NCBI RefSeq assembly: GCF_003751785.1
Contig: NZ_RKIE01000003.1
Span: 1-64,000, forward strand
Direction: 5' to 3'
DNA: 64,000 nt
Source of the DNA: Frigoribacterium sp. PhB160
Lineage (GTDB): Bacteria > Actinomycetota > Actinomycetes > Actinomycetales > Microbacteriaceae
Under the pieces are notes generated by a model. The model was not told the DNA's origin. It saw only the letters and a program-made list of their open reading frames with translations, and did not search any database. Within the stretch, counting starts at the first letter, position 1, and every line of letters begins with the position of its first letter. Shown here in pieces: positions 35,177 to 43,419 of this stretch. Both the position numbers and the translations under genes were made by a program.

Positions 35177-35821
35177 TCAGAACCGGTGCTGCCGCACCCA
35201 GGCGTGCATGACGACGGCCGCGGCGGCGCTGGCGTTGATGCTCCGCGTCGAGCCGAACTGCGAGATCGCGAGCAGCGCCTCCGACGCCTCGACCGCCTCG
35301 GGGCTGAGGCCGGGCCCCTCCTGGCCGAAGAGCAGCACGCAGCGCTCGGGCAGGTCGAAGGTCTCGACCGGCACCGAGCCCTCGACGTTGTCGACGCCCA
35401 GGACGGGGAGGCGCTGCTCGCGCGCCCACGCCACGAACGTCTCGACGTCGGGGTGGTTCATCACGTGCTGGTACCGGTCGGTCACCATCGCGCCCCGCTT
35501 GTTCCACCGCCGGCGGCCGACGATGTGGACGGTGTCGGCCGCGAACGCGTTGGCGCTGCGGACGATCGAGCCGATGTTCATGTCGTGCTGCCAGTTCTCG
35601 ACGGCCACGTGGAAGGGGTGCCGGTGCTGGTCGAGGTCGGCGACGATCGCCTCCATGGTCCACCAGCGGTAGCGGTCGACCACGTTGCGGCGGTCGCCGT
35701 CGCGCAGCAGCTCGGGGTCGTACCGGGGGTCGTCCGGCCACGCGGCGGGGCCGCCGGGCCACGGCCCGACCCCGTGCTCGACCTCGGGCTCGACCTCGGG
35801 CTCCGTGCGCTCTCCGTCCAC
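35177..35821 (-). CDS. TrmH/SpoU-family RNA 2'-O-methyltransferase
   Basis: A 214-residue SPOUT enzyme transferring a methyl group from S-adenosylmethionine to a ribose of tRNA or rRNA. Motif 1 is NIGSIVRSANAFA (about residue 80), motif 2 is LLFGQEGPGLS (about 165) and motif 3 is STRSINASAAAAVVMHAW (about 195), forming the knotted cofactor site. The GTG at 35821 (VDGERTEPE) is preferred because TACCCT sits exactly six bases upstream; a longer frame from ATG 35869 only adds a proline-rich stretch. The N-terminal 50 residues are acidic and probably disordered. The target nucleotide is unknown. Confidence 0.9.
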   Translation of the reverse strand: MDGERTEPEVEPEVEHGVGPWPGGPAAWPDDPRYDPELLRDGDRRNVVDRYRWWTMEAIVADLDQHRHPFHVAVENWQHDMNIGSIVRSANAFAADTVHIVGRRRWNKRGAMVTDRYQHVMNHPDVETFVAWAREQRLPVLGVDNVEGSVPVETFDLPERCVLLFGQEGPGLSPEAVEASEALLAISQFGSTRSINASAAAAVVMHAWVRQHRF

Positions 35822-35827
35822 CGCACC

Positions 35828-35833
35828 AGGGTA
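35828..35833 (-). promoter_or_regulatory. Leaderless -10 element for the TrmH-type gene
   Basis: Minus-strand TACCCT ends six bases before GTG 35821; it decides the start. Confidence 0.5.
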
Positions 35834-35946
35834 CGGCGGACGGGGCGACCCCCGGACCCGGGCAGGCATCGCTCATGCCGCACGGGGGATGCAGGCCGGC
35901 CCGACCCCGGCCGGGCGGCGGGCGTCGCGACGACAGCCGCCGTCGC

Positions 35947-35952
35947 TAAGGT
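35947..35952 (+). promoter_or_regulatory. Leaderless -10 element for the HAD-IIA gene
   Basis: TAAGGT ends six bases before ATG 35959, which argues against the in-frame GTG at 35953. Confidence 0.6.
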
Positions 35953-35958
35953 GTGCCC

Positions 35959-36771
35959 ATGGCTGATCGAAGCGACGTGGAGTGCTGGCTGACCGACATG
36001 GACGGCGTGCTCGTCCACGAGAACCAGGCCCTGCCCGGCGCCGCCGCCCTCATCCAGCAGTGGCAGGACGAGGGCACGCCCTACCTCGTGCTGACGAACA
36101 ACTCGATCTTCACCCCGCGCGACCTCGCGGCCCGGCTGCGCGCCTCCGGGCTCGACGTGCCGGAGGAACGCATCTGGACCTCCGCGCTCGCCACCGCCGA
36201 CTTCTGCCGCTCGCAGATGCCCGGGGGCTCCGCCTTCGTGATCGGCGAGGCCGGCATGACCACGGCCATGCACGAGGCCGGCTTCATCATGACCGAGACG
36301 AACCCCGACTACGTGGTCGTCGGCGAGACCCGCAACTACTCGTTCGACTCGATCACCAAGGCAGTGCGGCTCATCCGCGCCGGGGCCCGCTTCATCGTGA
36401 CCAACCCCGACGCGACCGGTCCGAGCGCCGAGGGCGTGCTGCCGGCGACCGGCGCGATCGCCGCCATGATCCAGACCGCGACGGGCAAGACGCCCTACGT
36501 CGTGGGCAAGCCGAACCCGATGATGTTCCGGTCGGCGATGAACCGCATCGGCGCCCACAGCGAGAACACGGCCATGATCGGCGACCGGATGGACACCGAC
36601 ATCATGGCCGGCATCGAGGCGGGCCTGCACACGATCCTCGTCATGACGGGCATCAGCGACCAGGCCGAGATCGACCGCTACCCGTTCCGCCCCAACGAGG
36701 TGCTGAGCGGCGTCCACGAGCTCGTCCGCGCCGAGCCGGTCGAGAGCGACGTCGTCCCCGCCGAGGCCTGA
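35959..36771 (+). CDS. HAD-IIA family phosphatase (NagD-like)
   Basis: A 270-residue haloacid-dehalogenase phosphatase. Motif I LTDMDGVL holds the nucleophile aspartate 13 and acid/base aspartate 15, motif II is LTNNS near residue 46, the motif III lysine is in GKPNPMMFRSA near 180, and motif IV is IGDRMDTDIMAG near 205. The C2B-type cap between motifs II and III places it with NagD and phosphoglycolate-type phosphatases that clear small phosphorylated metabolites. Substrate unknown. It is a single-gene unit between the divergent methyltransferase gene and the convergent Septum_form gene. Confidence 0.92.
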   Translation: MADRSDVECWLTDMDGVLVHENQALPGAAALIQQWQDEGTPYLVLTNNSIFTPRDLAARLRASGLDVPEERIWTSALATADFCRSQMPGGSAFVIGEAGMTTAMHEAGFIMTETNPDYVVVGETRNYSFDSITKAVRLIRAGARFIVTNPDATGPSAEGVLPATGAIAAMIQTATGKTPYVVGKPNPMMFRSAMNRIGAHSENTAMIGDRMDTDIMAGIEAGLHTILVMTGISDQAEIDRYPFRPNEVLSGVHELVRAEPVESDVVPAEA

Positions 36772-36799
36772 CCCGGCCAGGAGGCGCGGGTCGACCCCG

Positions 36800-39139
36800 T
36801 CAGCCCGCCGTCGGAGCCAGGCTGGTCGCCAGCGCCTCGCCGCCCGACCTGTCCACGAAGCACGAGTACGTCCGAGCACCCGCCGCCCACTCGTCGGACG
36901 TCGTCGGGTAGCTCGCGCTGAACTGCAGGTCGGCGTAGGAGGCCGCCGCGCCGAGGTCGAGGGCGGTGGCCGAGGTGCAGAGCACCGTCATCTGGTTCTG
37001 GAGCGTGTCGGCCCCGGGGAAGGCCGCGGCCGCATCGCCCGGCAGGGTGCCGGTCGAGGCGAGCTGCGCGGCGTGCGGGGCACCGCAGTCGACCACGTCG
37101 TACTCCTGCTGCCACGCGTTCTCGAAGGTCGCGAAGCACTCGCCGCCCTGGAGGTCGCTCCACGCGTGCACCCCCGGGGAGAGCGGACCGGTCGCGACGT
37201 CGGCCGCCGCCTCCGCCGGCGCGGCGACGACGGTCTGCGTCGTGGCCGCGGCGGGCTCGGTCGTCGGCTCGGGCGCGCCCGCGAAGAGCGACCGGCTGAG
37301 GAAGAACAGCGCCAGCAGCGCGAGCACGACGACGAGCACGGCGGCAGCCCCCAGCAACAGCTTGCGGTTGCGCGACCACCCGGCGATGCCCTCGGGCCGG
37401 CCTCCGCCGGGCGCGCCCCCGTAGGGCTCGCCCGCCGCGACGACCGGGAACGTGGTGGTCAGGGTGGGCCCGACCTCCGGCCTCGCGACGGAGAGCCCGG
37501 GCAGCTCGCCCGGCGCCGACGGCGTGGTCCGCGGACGCTCCGCGCCCAGGGCGGCAGGGGCTGTCGCGAGGGGAGAGGCCGGCGTGACCGCGGCCGGTGC
37601 GGGGCGGTACGGCGGCGGGAAGGCACTCGTCGGTGCAGGCGCCTCCGGCCGAGGCGCGGCCTCGGCACGCGCCAGGTGCTCGTCGGAGACGTCGTCGTCG
37701 GGCACGTCGTCGAGGGGCGTGTCGCTCAGGTCGGTCGAGTCGTCGGCCTCCCCCTCGGCGGCGATGGCGCTGGCGTGGGGCTCGTCGTCGAGGCTGCTGA
37801 GCGACCACGAGCCCGCCGACGACTCCTCGACGGGGTCGTGACGACCCGCGTCGGCCGCCCCGTCGCCGGGGACGTCGGCCGGGGACTCGTCGTCGCCCTG
37901 CTCACGGTCCGGCACGGAGATGCCGAGCAGCTCGGTGAAGGTCGGCTCGCTCGCGGGCCGGGCGGCGGGCGGTGACGTCGGCGAGGCAGCGCTCGCGGAC
38001 GCGGCAGCAGCTGCGGCCGCGGCCGCGGCGGCCTCGGCGAGACGCCGCTCACGACGCGTCATCTCGTGGTGTTCCTCGACCCACCACGGGTCTCCCTGAC
38101 CGGCGGCGGCAGCGGAGCCTGCTGCCGGGGTCGACGGGGGTGCGGGGTCCGTCTCGACGGGCTCGGACGCCAGCCTCGGCGCCTCGGCGGCGCCAGGTCC
38201 CGGCTCAGGCTCGGATGCCGGTTCGACCTCGGGCTCGGGCTCGGATGCCGGTTCGAGCTCGGGCTCGGGCTCGGGCTCGGGCTCCGACGTCGGTTCCTCG
38301 TCCGGTGCCGTCTCGGGCACCGCGGCGGCGGGCGCGACCGCCTCGACGGCGCGGGTCGGGGCGTCCGGCTCGGGGCGCGCCTCCTCGTGTCCGTCGTCGT
38401 CGACGAGGGCCTCGACCGGCTCGGGCTCCGTCGCCGACGGCGTCACGGGCTCGGGCTGCGCGTCACGCGCGGGCAGGGCGTCCCACTCGAAGACGGACGG
38501 GGCCGGGGCGACCGGGGCGCTCGCGATGAGGGCGGTGAAGGGACCCGGCTCGCCGGCCGGTCGAGCGGGCTCGTCGGCGGGCGGCGAGAAGACGGGGGGC
38601 GCGGCCGGGCCGGAGTCGGCGCCGTCGTCGTCGGCAGGCGCGTCGGCGGGTGCGGTCGCGGGTGCCGCCGTCGCCGGCTCGACGGGGGGGACGGTCTCGT
38701 CGGTCGCGGCCGGGGGCTCGGGGGCCTCGACGGAGCCCTTCAGCTGGGAGAGGTCGAGCGCCATCGGGTGGCCCGAGCTCCGGGGCACGTCGGTCTCACC
38801 GGTGGGCGCGGCGGGCACGACGAACGCGGGGACGATCGGGGGCAGGTCGTCGTCGGCGGACGGACCCGCGGCAGGCTGTGTCGGCAGAGCTCGCGTCGCC
38901 GCGTCGGGCCCGGGCGCGGGCTCGGCGTCGGGCCGGAGCGCGGGCTCCGTGTCGACCGCCTGCGACGGCTCGCGATCGGTCGCGTCGGCGGCAGCGGCCT
39001 GGGCGTCGTCGTCGTCCTCGCCGAACTGCGCGGCGAGCCAGTCGCTCGCGTCGTCGGGAGCAGCACCGTCAGCAGCAGCCCCGTCGGGCTCCGCGCCCTC
39101 GGGCTGTCGGTCGTCGGGCCTGCGTTCGTCGTCGGTCAC
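36800..39139 (-). CDS. Large acidic single-pass membrane protein with C-terminal Septum_form-type domain
   Basis: A 779-residue protein. The first 600 or so residues are cytoplasmic, low-complexity and acidic, with Glu-Pro repeats near residues 290-330 and a run of 12 alanines; short ordered-looking islands are DPWWVEEHHEMTRRERRLAE and PTFTELLGISVPDREQ. One helix follows (KLLLGAAAVLVVVLALLALF, about residues 610-630). The last 130 residues resemble the Septum_form domain, with paired cysteines in GGECFATFEN, DCGAPHAAQLAS, TVLCTSA and RTYSCFVDRS. The GTG start overlaps the pyrE stop (GTGA). A role in cell envelope or division is suggested only by the domain. Confidence 0.78.
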   Translation of the reverse strand: MTDDERRPDDRQPEGAEPDGAAADGAAPDDASDWLAAQFGEDDDDAQAAAADATDREPSQAVDTEPALRPDAEPAPGPDAATRALPTQPAAGPSADDDLPPIVPAFVVPAAPTGETDVPRSSGHPMALDLSQLKGSVEAPEPPAATDETVPPVEPATAAPATAPADAPADDDGADSGPAAPPVFSPPADEPARPAGEPGPFTALIASAPVAPAPSVFEWDALPARDAQPEPVTPSATEPEPVEALVDDDGHEEARPEPDAPTRAVEAVAPAAAVPETAPDEEPTSEPEPEPEPELEPASEPEPEVEPASEPEPGPGAAEAPRLASEPVETDPAPPSTPAAGSAAAAGQGDPWWVEEHHEMTRRERRLAEAAAAAAAAAAASASAASPTSPPAARPASEPTFTELLGISVPDREQGDDESPADVPGDGAADAGRHDPVEESSAGSWSLSSLDDEPHASAIAAEGEADDSTDLSDTPLDDVPDDDVSDEHLARAEAAPRPEAPAPTSAFPPPYRPAPAAVTPASPLATAPAALGAERPRTTPSAPGELPGLSVARPEVGPTLTTTFPVVAAGEPYGGAPGGGRPEGIAGWSRNRKLLLGAAAVLVVVLALLALFFLSRSLFAGAPEPTTEPAAATTQTVVAAPAEAAADVATGPLSPGVHAWSDLQGGECFATFENAWQQEYDVVDCGAPHAAQLASTGTLPGDAAAAFPGADTLQNQMTVLCTSATALDLGAAASYADLQFSASYPTTSDEWAAGARTYSCFVDRSGGEALATSLAPTAG

Positions 39140-39687
39140 GGCTCCAGCCCCAGGTCGGCCAGCCCGATCGCGGCGAAGTAGGGGTAGCCGGCCTCCTCGA
39201 TCACCTCGCGGGCGCCCGTGCTGCGGTCGACGACGACGGCGACGCCGACGACGATCGCGCCGACCGCCTCGAGGGCCTTCGCGGCGGTGAGGGGGGAGCC
39301 GCCCGTGGTGGAGGTGTCCTCGAGGACGATCACGCGCTTGCCCGCGAGGTCGGGGCCCTCGACCTGCTTGCCGCGGCCGTGGTCCTTGGGCTCCTTGCGG
39401 ACGACGAAGGCGTCGTAGTCCTTGCCGAGGGCGACGCCCTGGTGCAGCACGGCCGCCGCGATGGGGTCGGCGCCCATGGTGAGGCCGCCCACGGCGGAGA
39501 CGTCGGGGACCTCGGCGATGAGGTCGACCATGACGCGGCCGATGAGGGGCGCGACGCGGTGGTCGAGGCTGACCTTGCGGAGGTCGATGTAGTAGGTCGC
39601 CTTCTTGCCGCTCGTGAGCGTGAAGTCGCCGTGGAAGACGGCCTCGGAGCCGATGAAGTCGATGAGCTGCATGCGTGCGTCGGTCAC
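39136..39687 (-). CDS. pyrE: Orotate phosphoribosyltransferase
   Basis: A 183-residue pyrimidine-synthesis enzyme joining orotate to PRPP to form OMP. It has VFHGDFTLTSGKKATYYIDL near residue 14, FVVRKEPKDHGRGKQVEG near 93 (catalytic loop) and the PRPP signature VIVLEDTSTTGGS near 119. GTG start MTDARMQLIDF agrees with related proteins; minus-strand TACGCT lies eight bases upstream. It is divergent from exonuclease III and overlaps the next gene by four bases, so the acidic Septum_form protein is translated along with a nucleotide enzyme, an odd pairing. Confidence 0.97.
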   Translation of the reverse strand: MTDARMQLIDFIGSEAVFHGDFTLTSGKKATYYIDLRKVSLDHRVAPLIGRVMVDLIAEVPDVSAVGGLTMGADPIAAAVLHQGVALGKDYDAFVVRKEPKDHGRGKQVEGPDLAGKRVIVLEDTSTTGGSPLTAAKALEAVGAIVVGVAVVVDRSTGAREVIEEAGYPYFAAIGLADLGLEP

Positions 39688-39743
39688 GGTGGTCCAGCGT
39701 AGGGCAGGAGGCCTGCGAGCACACCGGCCCGGGGCGCCGCCGG

Positions 39744-39749
39744 TAGCGT
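39744..39749 (+). promoter_or_regulatory. Leaderless -10 element for exonuclease III
   Basis: TAGCGT ends six bases before ATG 39756. Confidence 0.6.
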
Positions 39750-39755
39750 GGACGC

Positions 39756-40592
39756 ATGCGTGTCGCCACCTGGAACGTGAACTCCGTCCGCGCCCGAGCG
39801 GGGCGGGTCGTCGACTGGCTCGTGCGGGAGGACGTCGACGTCGTCGGCCTGCAGGAGATCAAGTGCAAGCCCGAGCAGTTCCCCCACGACCTCTTCCGCG
39901 ACGCCGGCTACGAGGTCGAGCTGCACGGCCTCAGCCAGTGGAACGGCGTGGCCTTCGCCAGCCGCCTCCCGATGGAGGAGGTGGAGATCACCTTCCCGAG
40001 CCAGCCCGGCTTCCTCAAGGGCCAGGAGGGTCCCGACCTGCCGAAGGAGGCCCGCGCGATCGGCGTGACGGTCGAGGGCGTCCGGCTCTGGTCGCTCTAC
40101 GTGCCGAACGGGCGCGAGCTCGGCGACCCGCACTACGACTACAAGCTCGACTGGCTGGCGAAGCTCGCGGCCGAGACCGAGGCGTGGCTCGCCGAGCGCC
40201 CCGACCAGCCCCTGGCCCTGATGGGCGACTGGAACGTCGCCCCGCTCGACACCGACGTGTGGGACATGGCGGCGTTCGAGGGCCACACCCACGTCAGCGC
40301 CCCCGAGCGCGCCGCCTTCGCCGAGTTCGAGCGGGTCGGCCTCACCGACGTCGTCCGGCCCCGACTGCCCGAGGGCTACACGTACTGGGACTACAAGCAG
40401 CTGCGGTTCCCGAAGGACGAGGGGATGCGCATCGACTTCATCATGGGCTCGCCCGCCTTCGCCGAGCTGGTCACCGACGCGCGCATCCACCGCGACGAGC
40501 GCAAGGGCGACGCCCCGAGCGACCACGTGCCGGTGGCGGTCGACCTCGACCTCGAGACCGAGCTCGACGACGACCGGCCGATGATCTTCTGA
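39756..40592 (+). CDS. xthA: Exodeoxyribonuclease III (AP endonuclease family)
   Basis: A 278-residue EEP-fold nuclease acting at abasic sites in base-excision repair. Catalytic segments: ATWNVNSVRARAG (residues 4-16), GLQEIKCKP near 34 (metal glutamate), SLYVPNGRELGD near 112, MGDWNVAP near 155 (DxN), and the C-terminal RIDFIMG near 228 with SDHVPVAVDL near 256 (catalytic aspartate-histidine). Length fits Xth. Leaderless start at 39756. It converges on the AEC transporter gene with only four bases between stops. Confidence 0.95.
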   Translation: MRVATWNVNSVRARAGRVVDWLVREDVDVVGLQEIKCKPEQFPHDLFRDAGYEVELHGLSQWNGVAFASRLPMEEVEITFPSQPGFLKGQEGPDLPKEARAIGVTVEGVRLWSLYVPNGRELGDPHYDYKLDWLAKLAAETEAWLAERPDQPLALMGDWNVAPLDTDVWDMAAFEGHTHVSAPERAAFAEFERVGLTDVVRPRLPEGYTYWDYKQLRFPKDEGMRIDFIMGSPAFAELVTDARIHRDERKGDAPSDHVPVAVDLDLETELDDDRPMIF

Positions 40593-40596
40593 GACG

Positions 40597-41517
40597 CTAC
40601 GCGAGCAGGCCGGCCACGAGCACCAGGACGGGCACGGACAACACCGTCGTCACGAGCACGGTGTCACGGGCCACGGCCACGCCGGTCTGGTACCGCTGGG
40701 CGTAGTTGAAGACGTTCTGTGCGCTCGGCAGGCCCGCGAGCACGACCGCCACGAACAGCTCGTCACGGTCGAAGTCGAAGGCGAACGCCCCGAGCAGCCA
40801 CGCGGTCACGGGCATGACCACGAGCTTCAGCGCCGTCGCGATGAGCACGTCGACGCGCCCCTCCTTCGCCTGCAGCGGCTTCGACCCCGACAGCGACATG
40901 CCGAACGACAGCAGCACGACGGGCACGGCCGCGGCCCCGACGAGCGCGAGCGGCTCGAGCACCGGCTCCGGGATGTCGAGGCCGGTCACCGCGACGAGCA
41001 CGCCGAGGGCCGAGCCGATGAGCAGGGGGTTCGTGAACGGGCGGGCGATCGTGCGGCCGAGGCTGCTGCCGCGGTTCGTGACGGTGTCCATGACGGCCAG
41101 CACGACCGGGGTGATGACGAGCAGCTGGTAGAGCAGCACGGGGGCGACGAAGGTGGCGCTGCCGAGGACGTACGTGGCCACGGGCAGGCCGATGTTGTTC
41201 GCGTTGACGTAGGCGCCGCCCATGGTGCTGATGGTCGTCTGGGCGGTCGACCGTCGGAGCACGAACCGCAGCAGCACCACCGAGATGACGGCCGCGACGA
41301 GCGAGGCGAGGGCCGAGACGACCAGCAGCCGCGAGAACAGCACGTGAACGTCGGCCTGCGAGATGGTCGAGAAGAGCAGGCAGGGCGTCAGGACGAAGAA
41401 GACGAGGCGCGAGAGCACCTGGTGACCGCTCGCGCCGAGCAGGTCGACGCGGCCCACGACGTAGCCGGCGGCGATGACGACGCCGATGATCGCGAACCCG
41501 ATCAGAACTCCACCCAT
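40597..41517 (-). CDS. AEC-family (auxin efflux carrier) transporter
   Basis: A 306-residue membrane protein with about ten helices in two inverted halves, typical of bacterial AEC/Mem_trans carriers of organic or dicarboxylic acids. Family features include LVFFVLTPCLLFSTIS near residue 38, GGAYVNANNIGLPVATYVLG near 98 with the conserved NxxxxG of the broken helix, and LPSAQNVFNYAQRYQ near 265. The ATG at 41517 follows minus-strand CAGGAT at six bases (leaderless pattern). Substrate not predictable. Confidence 0.9.
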   Translation of the reverse strand: MGGVLIGFAIIGVVIAAGYVVGRVDLLGASGHQVLSRLVFFVLTPCLLFSTISQADVHVLFSRLLVVSALASLVAAVISVVLLRFVLRRSTAQTTISTMGGAYVNANNIGLPVATYVLGSATFVAPVLLYQLLVITPVVLAVMDTVTNRGSSLGRTIARPFTNPLLIGSALGVLVAVTGLDIPEPVLEPLALVGAAAVPVVLLSFGMSLSGSKPLQAKEGRVDVLIATALKLVVMPVTAWLLGAFAFDFDRDELFVAVVLAGLPSAQNVFNYAQRYQTGVAVARDTVLVTTVLSVPVLVLVAGLLA

Positions 41518-41523
41518 GAGCCC

Positions 41524-41529
41524 ATCCTG
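41524..41529 (-). promoter_or_regulatory. Leaderless -10 element for the AEC transporter
   Basis: Minus-strand CAGGAT ends six bases before ATG 41517. Confidence 0.55.
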
Positions 41530-41588
41530 ACGCACGCCCCGCCCGGGGCCGTCGCGGTCGGGCTCCCGAGAAGGAGGCGCGGGTCGGC

Positions 41589-42107
41589 TCAGCGGGTCGG
41601 CGCACCCGACAGCACGGGCGCCCCGATGCGCGACAGCAGGTACCGCACGTGCTCGGCGCCGTCGGGGCCGAGGGTCCAGGCGACGTCGGCCGACGCCTCC
41701 TGCGCCCCGGACGTCGCGTCGGGCCACGCGCTGCACTCGACGCCGGCGACGTGGAAGTCGCGGCCCACGTCGAGGCCGCTGCGGCGGCCCAGCTCGACGG
41801 CGAAGCACCGGCCCAGCGACTCGGCCGGGCCGCGCGAGGCGATCACGACGAGGGCGCCGCGGCGGAGCCCGGGAGCGAGCAGGTCGGCGGCCGCCTCGAG
41901 CTGCCGCGCGACGTCGTCGGCCTCGACCGCGACGATGGCCACGTCGAACCCGGCCACGTCGGCCACCGGGGCGGGGGCAGGGGACTCGACGACGGGCGCG
42001 CCGACGAGGACGACCTCGGCGTCGAGCGCGGCCGCGCGGTCGGCGAGCGGGCGGAGGGCCGGCAGGAGCCCGGTCAGGACGAGTTTCGGGGCGTGGGCGA
42101 AATACAC
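41589..42107 (-). CDS. Hypothetical protein resembling the N-terminal half of UDP-glucose dehydrogenases
   Basis: A 172-residue protein with no recognised function. The stretch LRRGALVVIASRGPAES then GLDVGRDFHVAGVECSAWP (residues about 80-130) looks like the part of UDP-glucose/GDP-mannose dehydrogenases where LKPGxxVVxxST and GxDFxxAxxPE occur. The glycine-rich NAD motif at the N terminus, the catalytic middle and the C-terminal domains are all missing. It could be a truncated relic or a repurposed domain. GTG start, no clear ribosome-binding site or leaderless hexamer, so the exact start is uncertain. Confidence 0.55.
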   Translation of the reverse strand: MYFAHAPKLVLTGLLPALRPLADRAAALDAEVVLVGAPVVESPAPAPVADVAGFDVAIVAVEADDVARQLEAAADLLAPGLRRGALVVIASRGPAESLGRCFAVELGRRSGLDVGRDFHVAGVECSAWPDATSGAQEASADVAWTLGPDGAEHVRYLLSRIGAPVLSGAPTR

Positions 42108-42215
42108 GGCGGGCCTCTCGGGTCGGAGTCGGGGGCGATTGTCAGGGCGAGGATCAGGCGAGGTCGACTGAGGGCCGCCCTGCTCGCGGACAGGAGCGGC
42201 ACGGCCGAGAACTGT

Positions 42216-42232
42216 TCACACTCTACGTGTGA
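42216..42232. promoter_or_regulatory. Inverted repeat, possible operator between the hypothetical gene and threonine aldolase
   Basis: TCACAC (42216-42221) and GTGTGA (42227-42232) around five bases, in the most AT-rich part of a 230-base gap. A partial copy (TTCAC then GGTGATGAA) follows at 42242-42257. The binding protein is unknown. Confidence 0.5.
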
Positions 42233-42274
42233 CATTCGCATTTCACAAGGGTGATGAACCTGCGCGGCCTGTCT

Positions 42275-42301
42275 GCGCCTCCTCGACCCGCGCCTCCTCG
42301 A
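42275..42301. repeat. Direct repeat of the 12-mer GCGCCTCCTCGA
   Basis: Two exact copies at 42275-42286 and 42290-42301, 15 bases apart, upstream of the threonine aldolase gene. They are instances of the GGAGGCGC word (reverse complement) that recurs through the window. Confidence 0.8.
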
Positions 42302-42325
42302 TCCGCCCGACGAGCCCCGGCACGG

Positions 42326-42331
42326 CAGGAT
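42326..42331 (+). promoter_or_regulatory. Leaderless -10 element for threonine aldolase
   Basis: CAGGAT ends six bases before GTG 42338 and argues against longer in-frame starts. Confidence 0.55.
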
Positions 42332-42337
42332 GGACGG

Positions 42338-43384
42338 GTGACGCGACTCCACGACCCCTCGGCCCACACGTTCGCCTCCGACAACTACGCCGGCGCCCAC
42401 CCGGAGGTGCTGCAGGCCCTGGTCGACGCCAGCGGCGGCCACGTCGGCTCGTACGGCGCCGACCCCTACACGGCCCGGCTGCGCGAGGTCGTGGTCGAGC
42501 AGTTCGGCGAGGGCGCCGAGCTCGACCCGGTGCTCACCGGCACGGGGGCCAACGTCGCCGCCCTGCAGGCTCTCGTGCCGCGGTGGGGCGCGGTCGTCTG
42601 CGCCACGACGGCGCACGTCTACACCGACGAGGGCGGCGCGCCCGAGCGGCTCGGCGGCATCAAGCTGCTCACGGTGCCGACGCCCGACGGCAAGCTGACG
42701 CCCGAGCTGATCGACCGGCAGGCCTTCGGCTGGGGCGACCAGCAGCGTCCGCAGCCCCTCGCCGTGACCATCACCCAGAGCACCGAGCTCGGCACGGTCT
42801 ACACGCCCGACGAGATCCGCGCCGTGACCGACCACGCCCACGCGCTCGGCATGCGGGTGCACCTCGACGGCGCGCGCCTCGCCAACGCCGCCGCGGCTCT
42901 CGGCCTGCCGCTGCGGGCGCTGACGCGCGACGCGGGCGTCGACTCCGTGTCGCTCGGAGGCACGAAGAACGGCCTGGTGCTGGGCGAGTCGGTCGTGACC
43001 TTCTCCGAGGAGGCGCGGGCCGGCCTCGTCTACCTCCGCAAGATGGACGCCCAGCTCGTCTCGAAGATGCGCTTCGTCTCGGCCCAGTTCCTCGCGATGC
43101 TCGAGGGCGACCTCTGGCGGCGGTCCGCGGCGAGCGCCAACGCCCGGGCGGTGCGACTGGCGGCGGGACTGGCCGACCTGCCCGGCGTGACGATCACGCA
43201 GAGCGTCGACGCGAACGCCGTCTTCGTCGTGCTGCCGCGCGAGGTCGTCGAGCCGCTGCGAGCCGCCCACCACTTCTACGACTGGGACAGGCAGACCGGC
43301 GAGGTGCGGCTGATGTGCTCCTTCGACACGACCGACGAGCACGTCGACCGGTTCGTCGACGACGCCAGGGCGCTGCTCACCTAG
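42338..43384 (+). CDS. Low-specificity L-threonine aldolase family PLP enzyme
   Basis: A 348-residue fold-type I PLP enzyme splitting threonine or allo-threonine to glycine and acetaldehyde, or a related beta-hydroxy amino acid. Features: FASDNYAGAHPEVLQAL near residue 12, GTGANVAALQAL near 66, MRVHLDGARLANAAAALG near 172 (cofactor aspartate), and the lysine in SVSLGGTKNGLVLGE near 205. The GTG at 42338 is chosen over earlier starts because of the leaderless hexamer and because the upstream residues are proline/arginine-rich. The gene stands alone. Confidence 0.9.
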   Translation: MTRLHDPSAHTFASDNYAGAHPEVLQALVDASGGHVGSYGADPYTARLREVVVEQFGEGAELDPVLTGTGANVAALQALVPRWGAVVCATTAHVYTDEGGAPERLGGIKLLTVPTPDGKLTPELIDRQAFGWGDQQRPQPLAVTITQSTELGTVYTPDEIRAVTDHAHALGMRVHLDGARLANAAAALGLPLRALTRDAGVDSVSLGGTKNGLVLGESVVTFSEEARAGLVYLRKMDAQLVSKMRFVSAQFLAMLEGDLWRRSAASANARAVRLAAGLADLPGVTITQSVDANAVFVVLPREVVEPLRAAHHFYDWDRQTGEVRLMCSFDTTDEHVDRFVDDARALLT

Positions 43385-43419
43385 CCCCTGGACACGAACC
43401 CTCCTCCTGTGAGGGACGG

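Noticed and set aside
38220-38290. Short tandem repeats in the Septum_form gene as a possible CRISPR or satellite
   Set aside because: They are in-frame codons for Glu-Pro repeats within one gene, without spacers.
36800-39868. A 1022-codon version of the Septum_form protein starting at 39868
   Set aside because: The extra N terminus is an arginine/histidine-rich out-of-frame reading of pyrE; the GTG at 39139 overlapping the pyrE stop is the sensible start.
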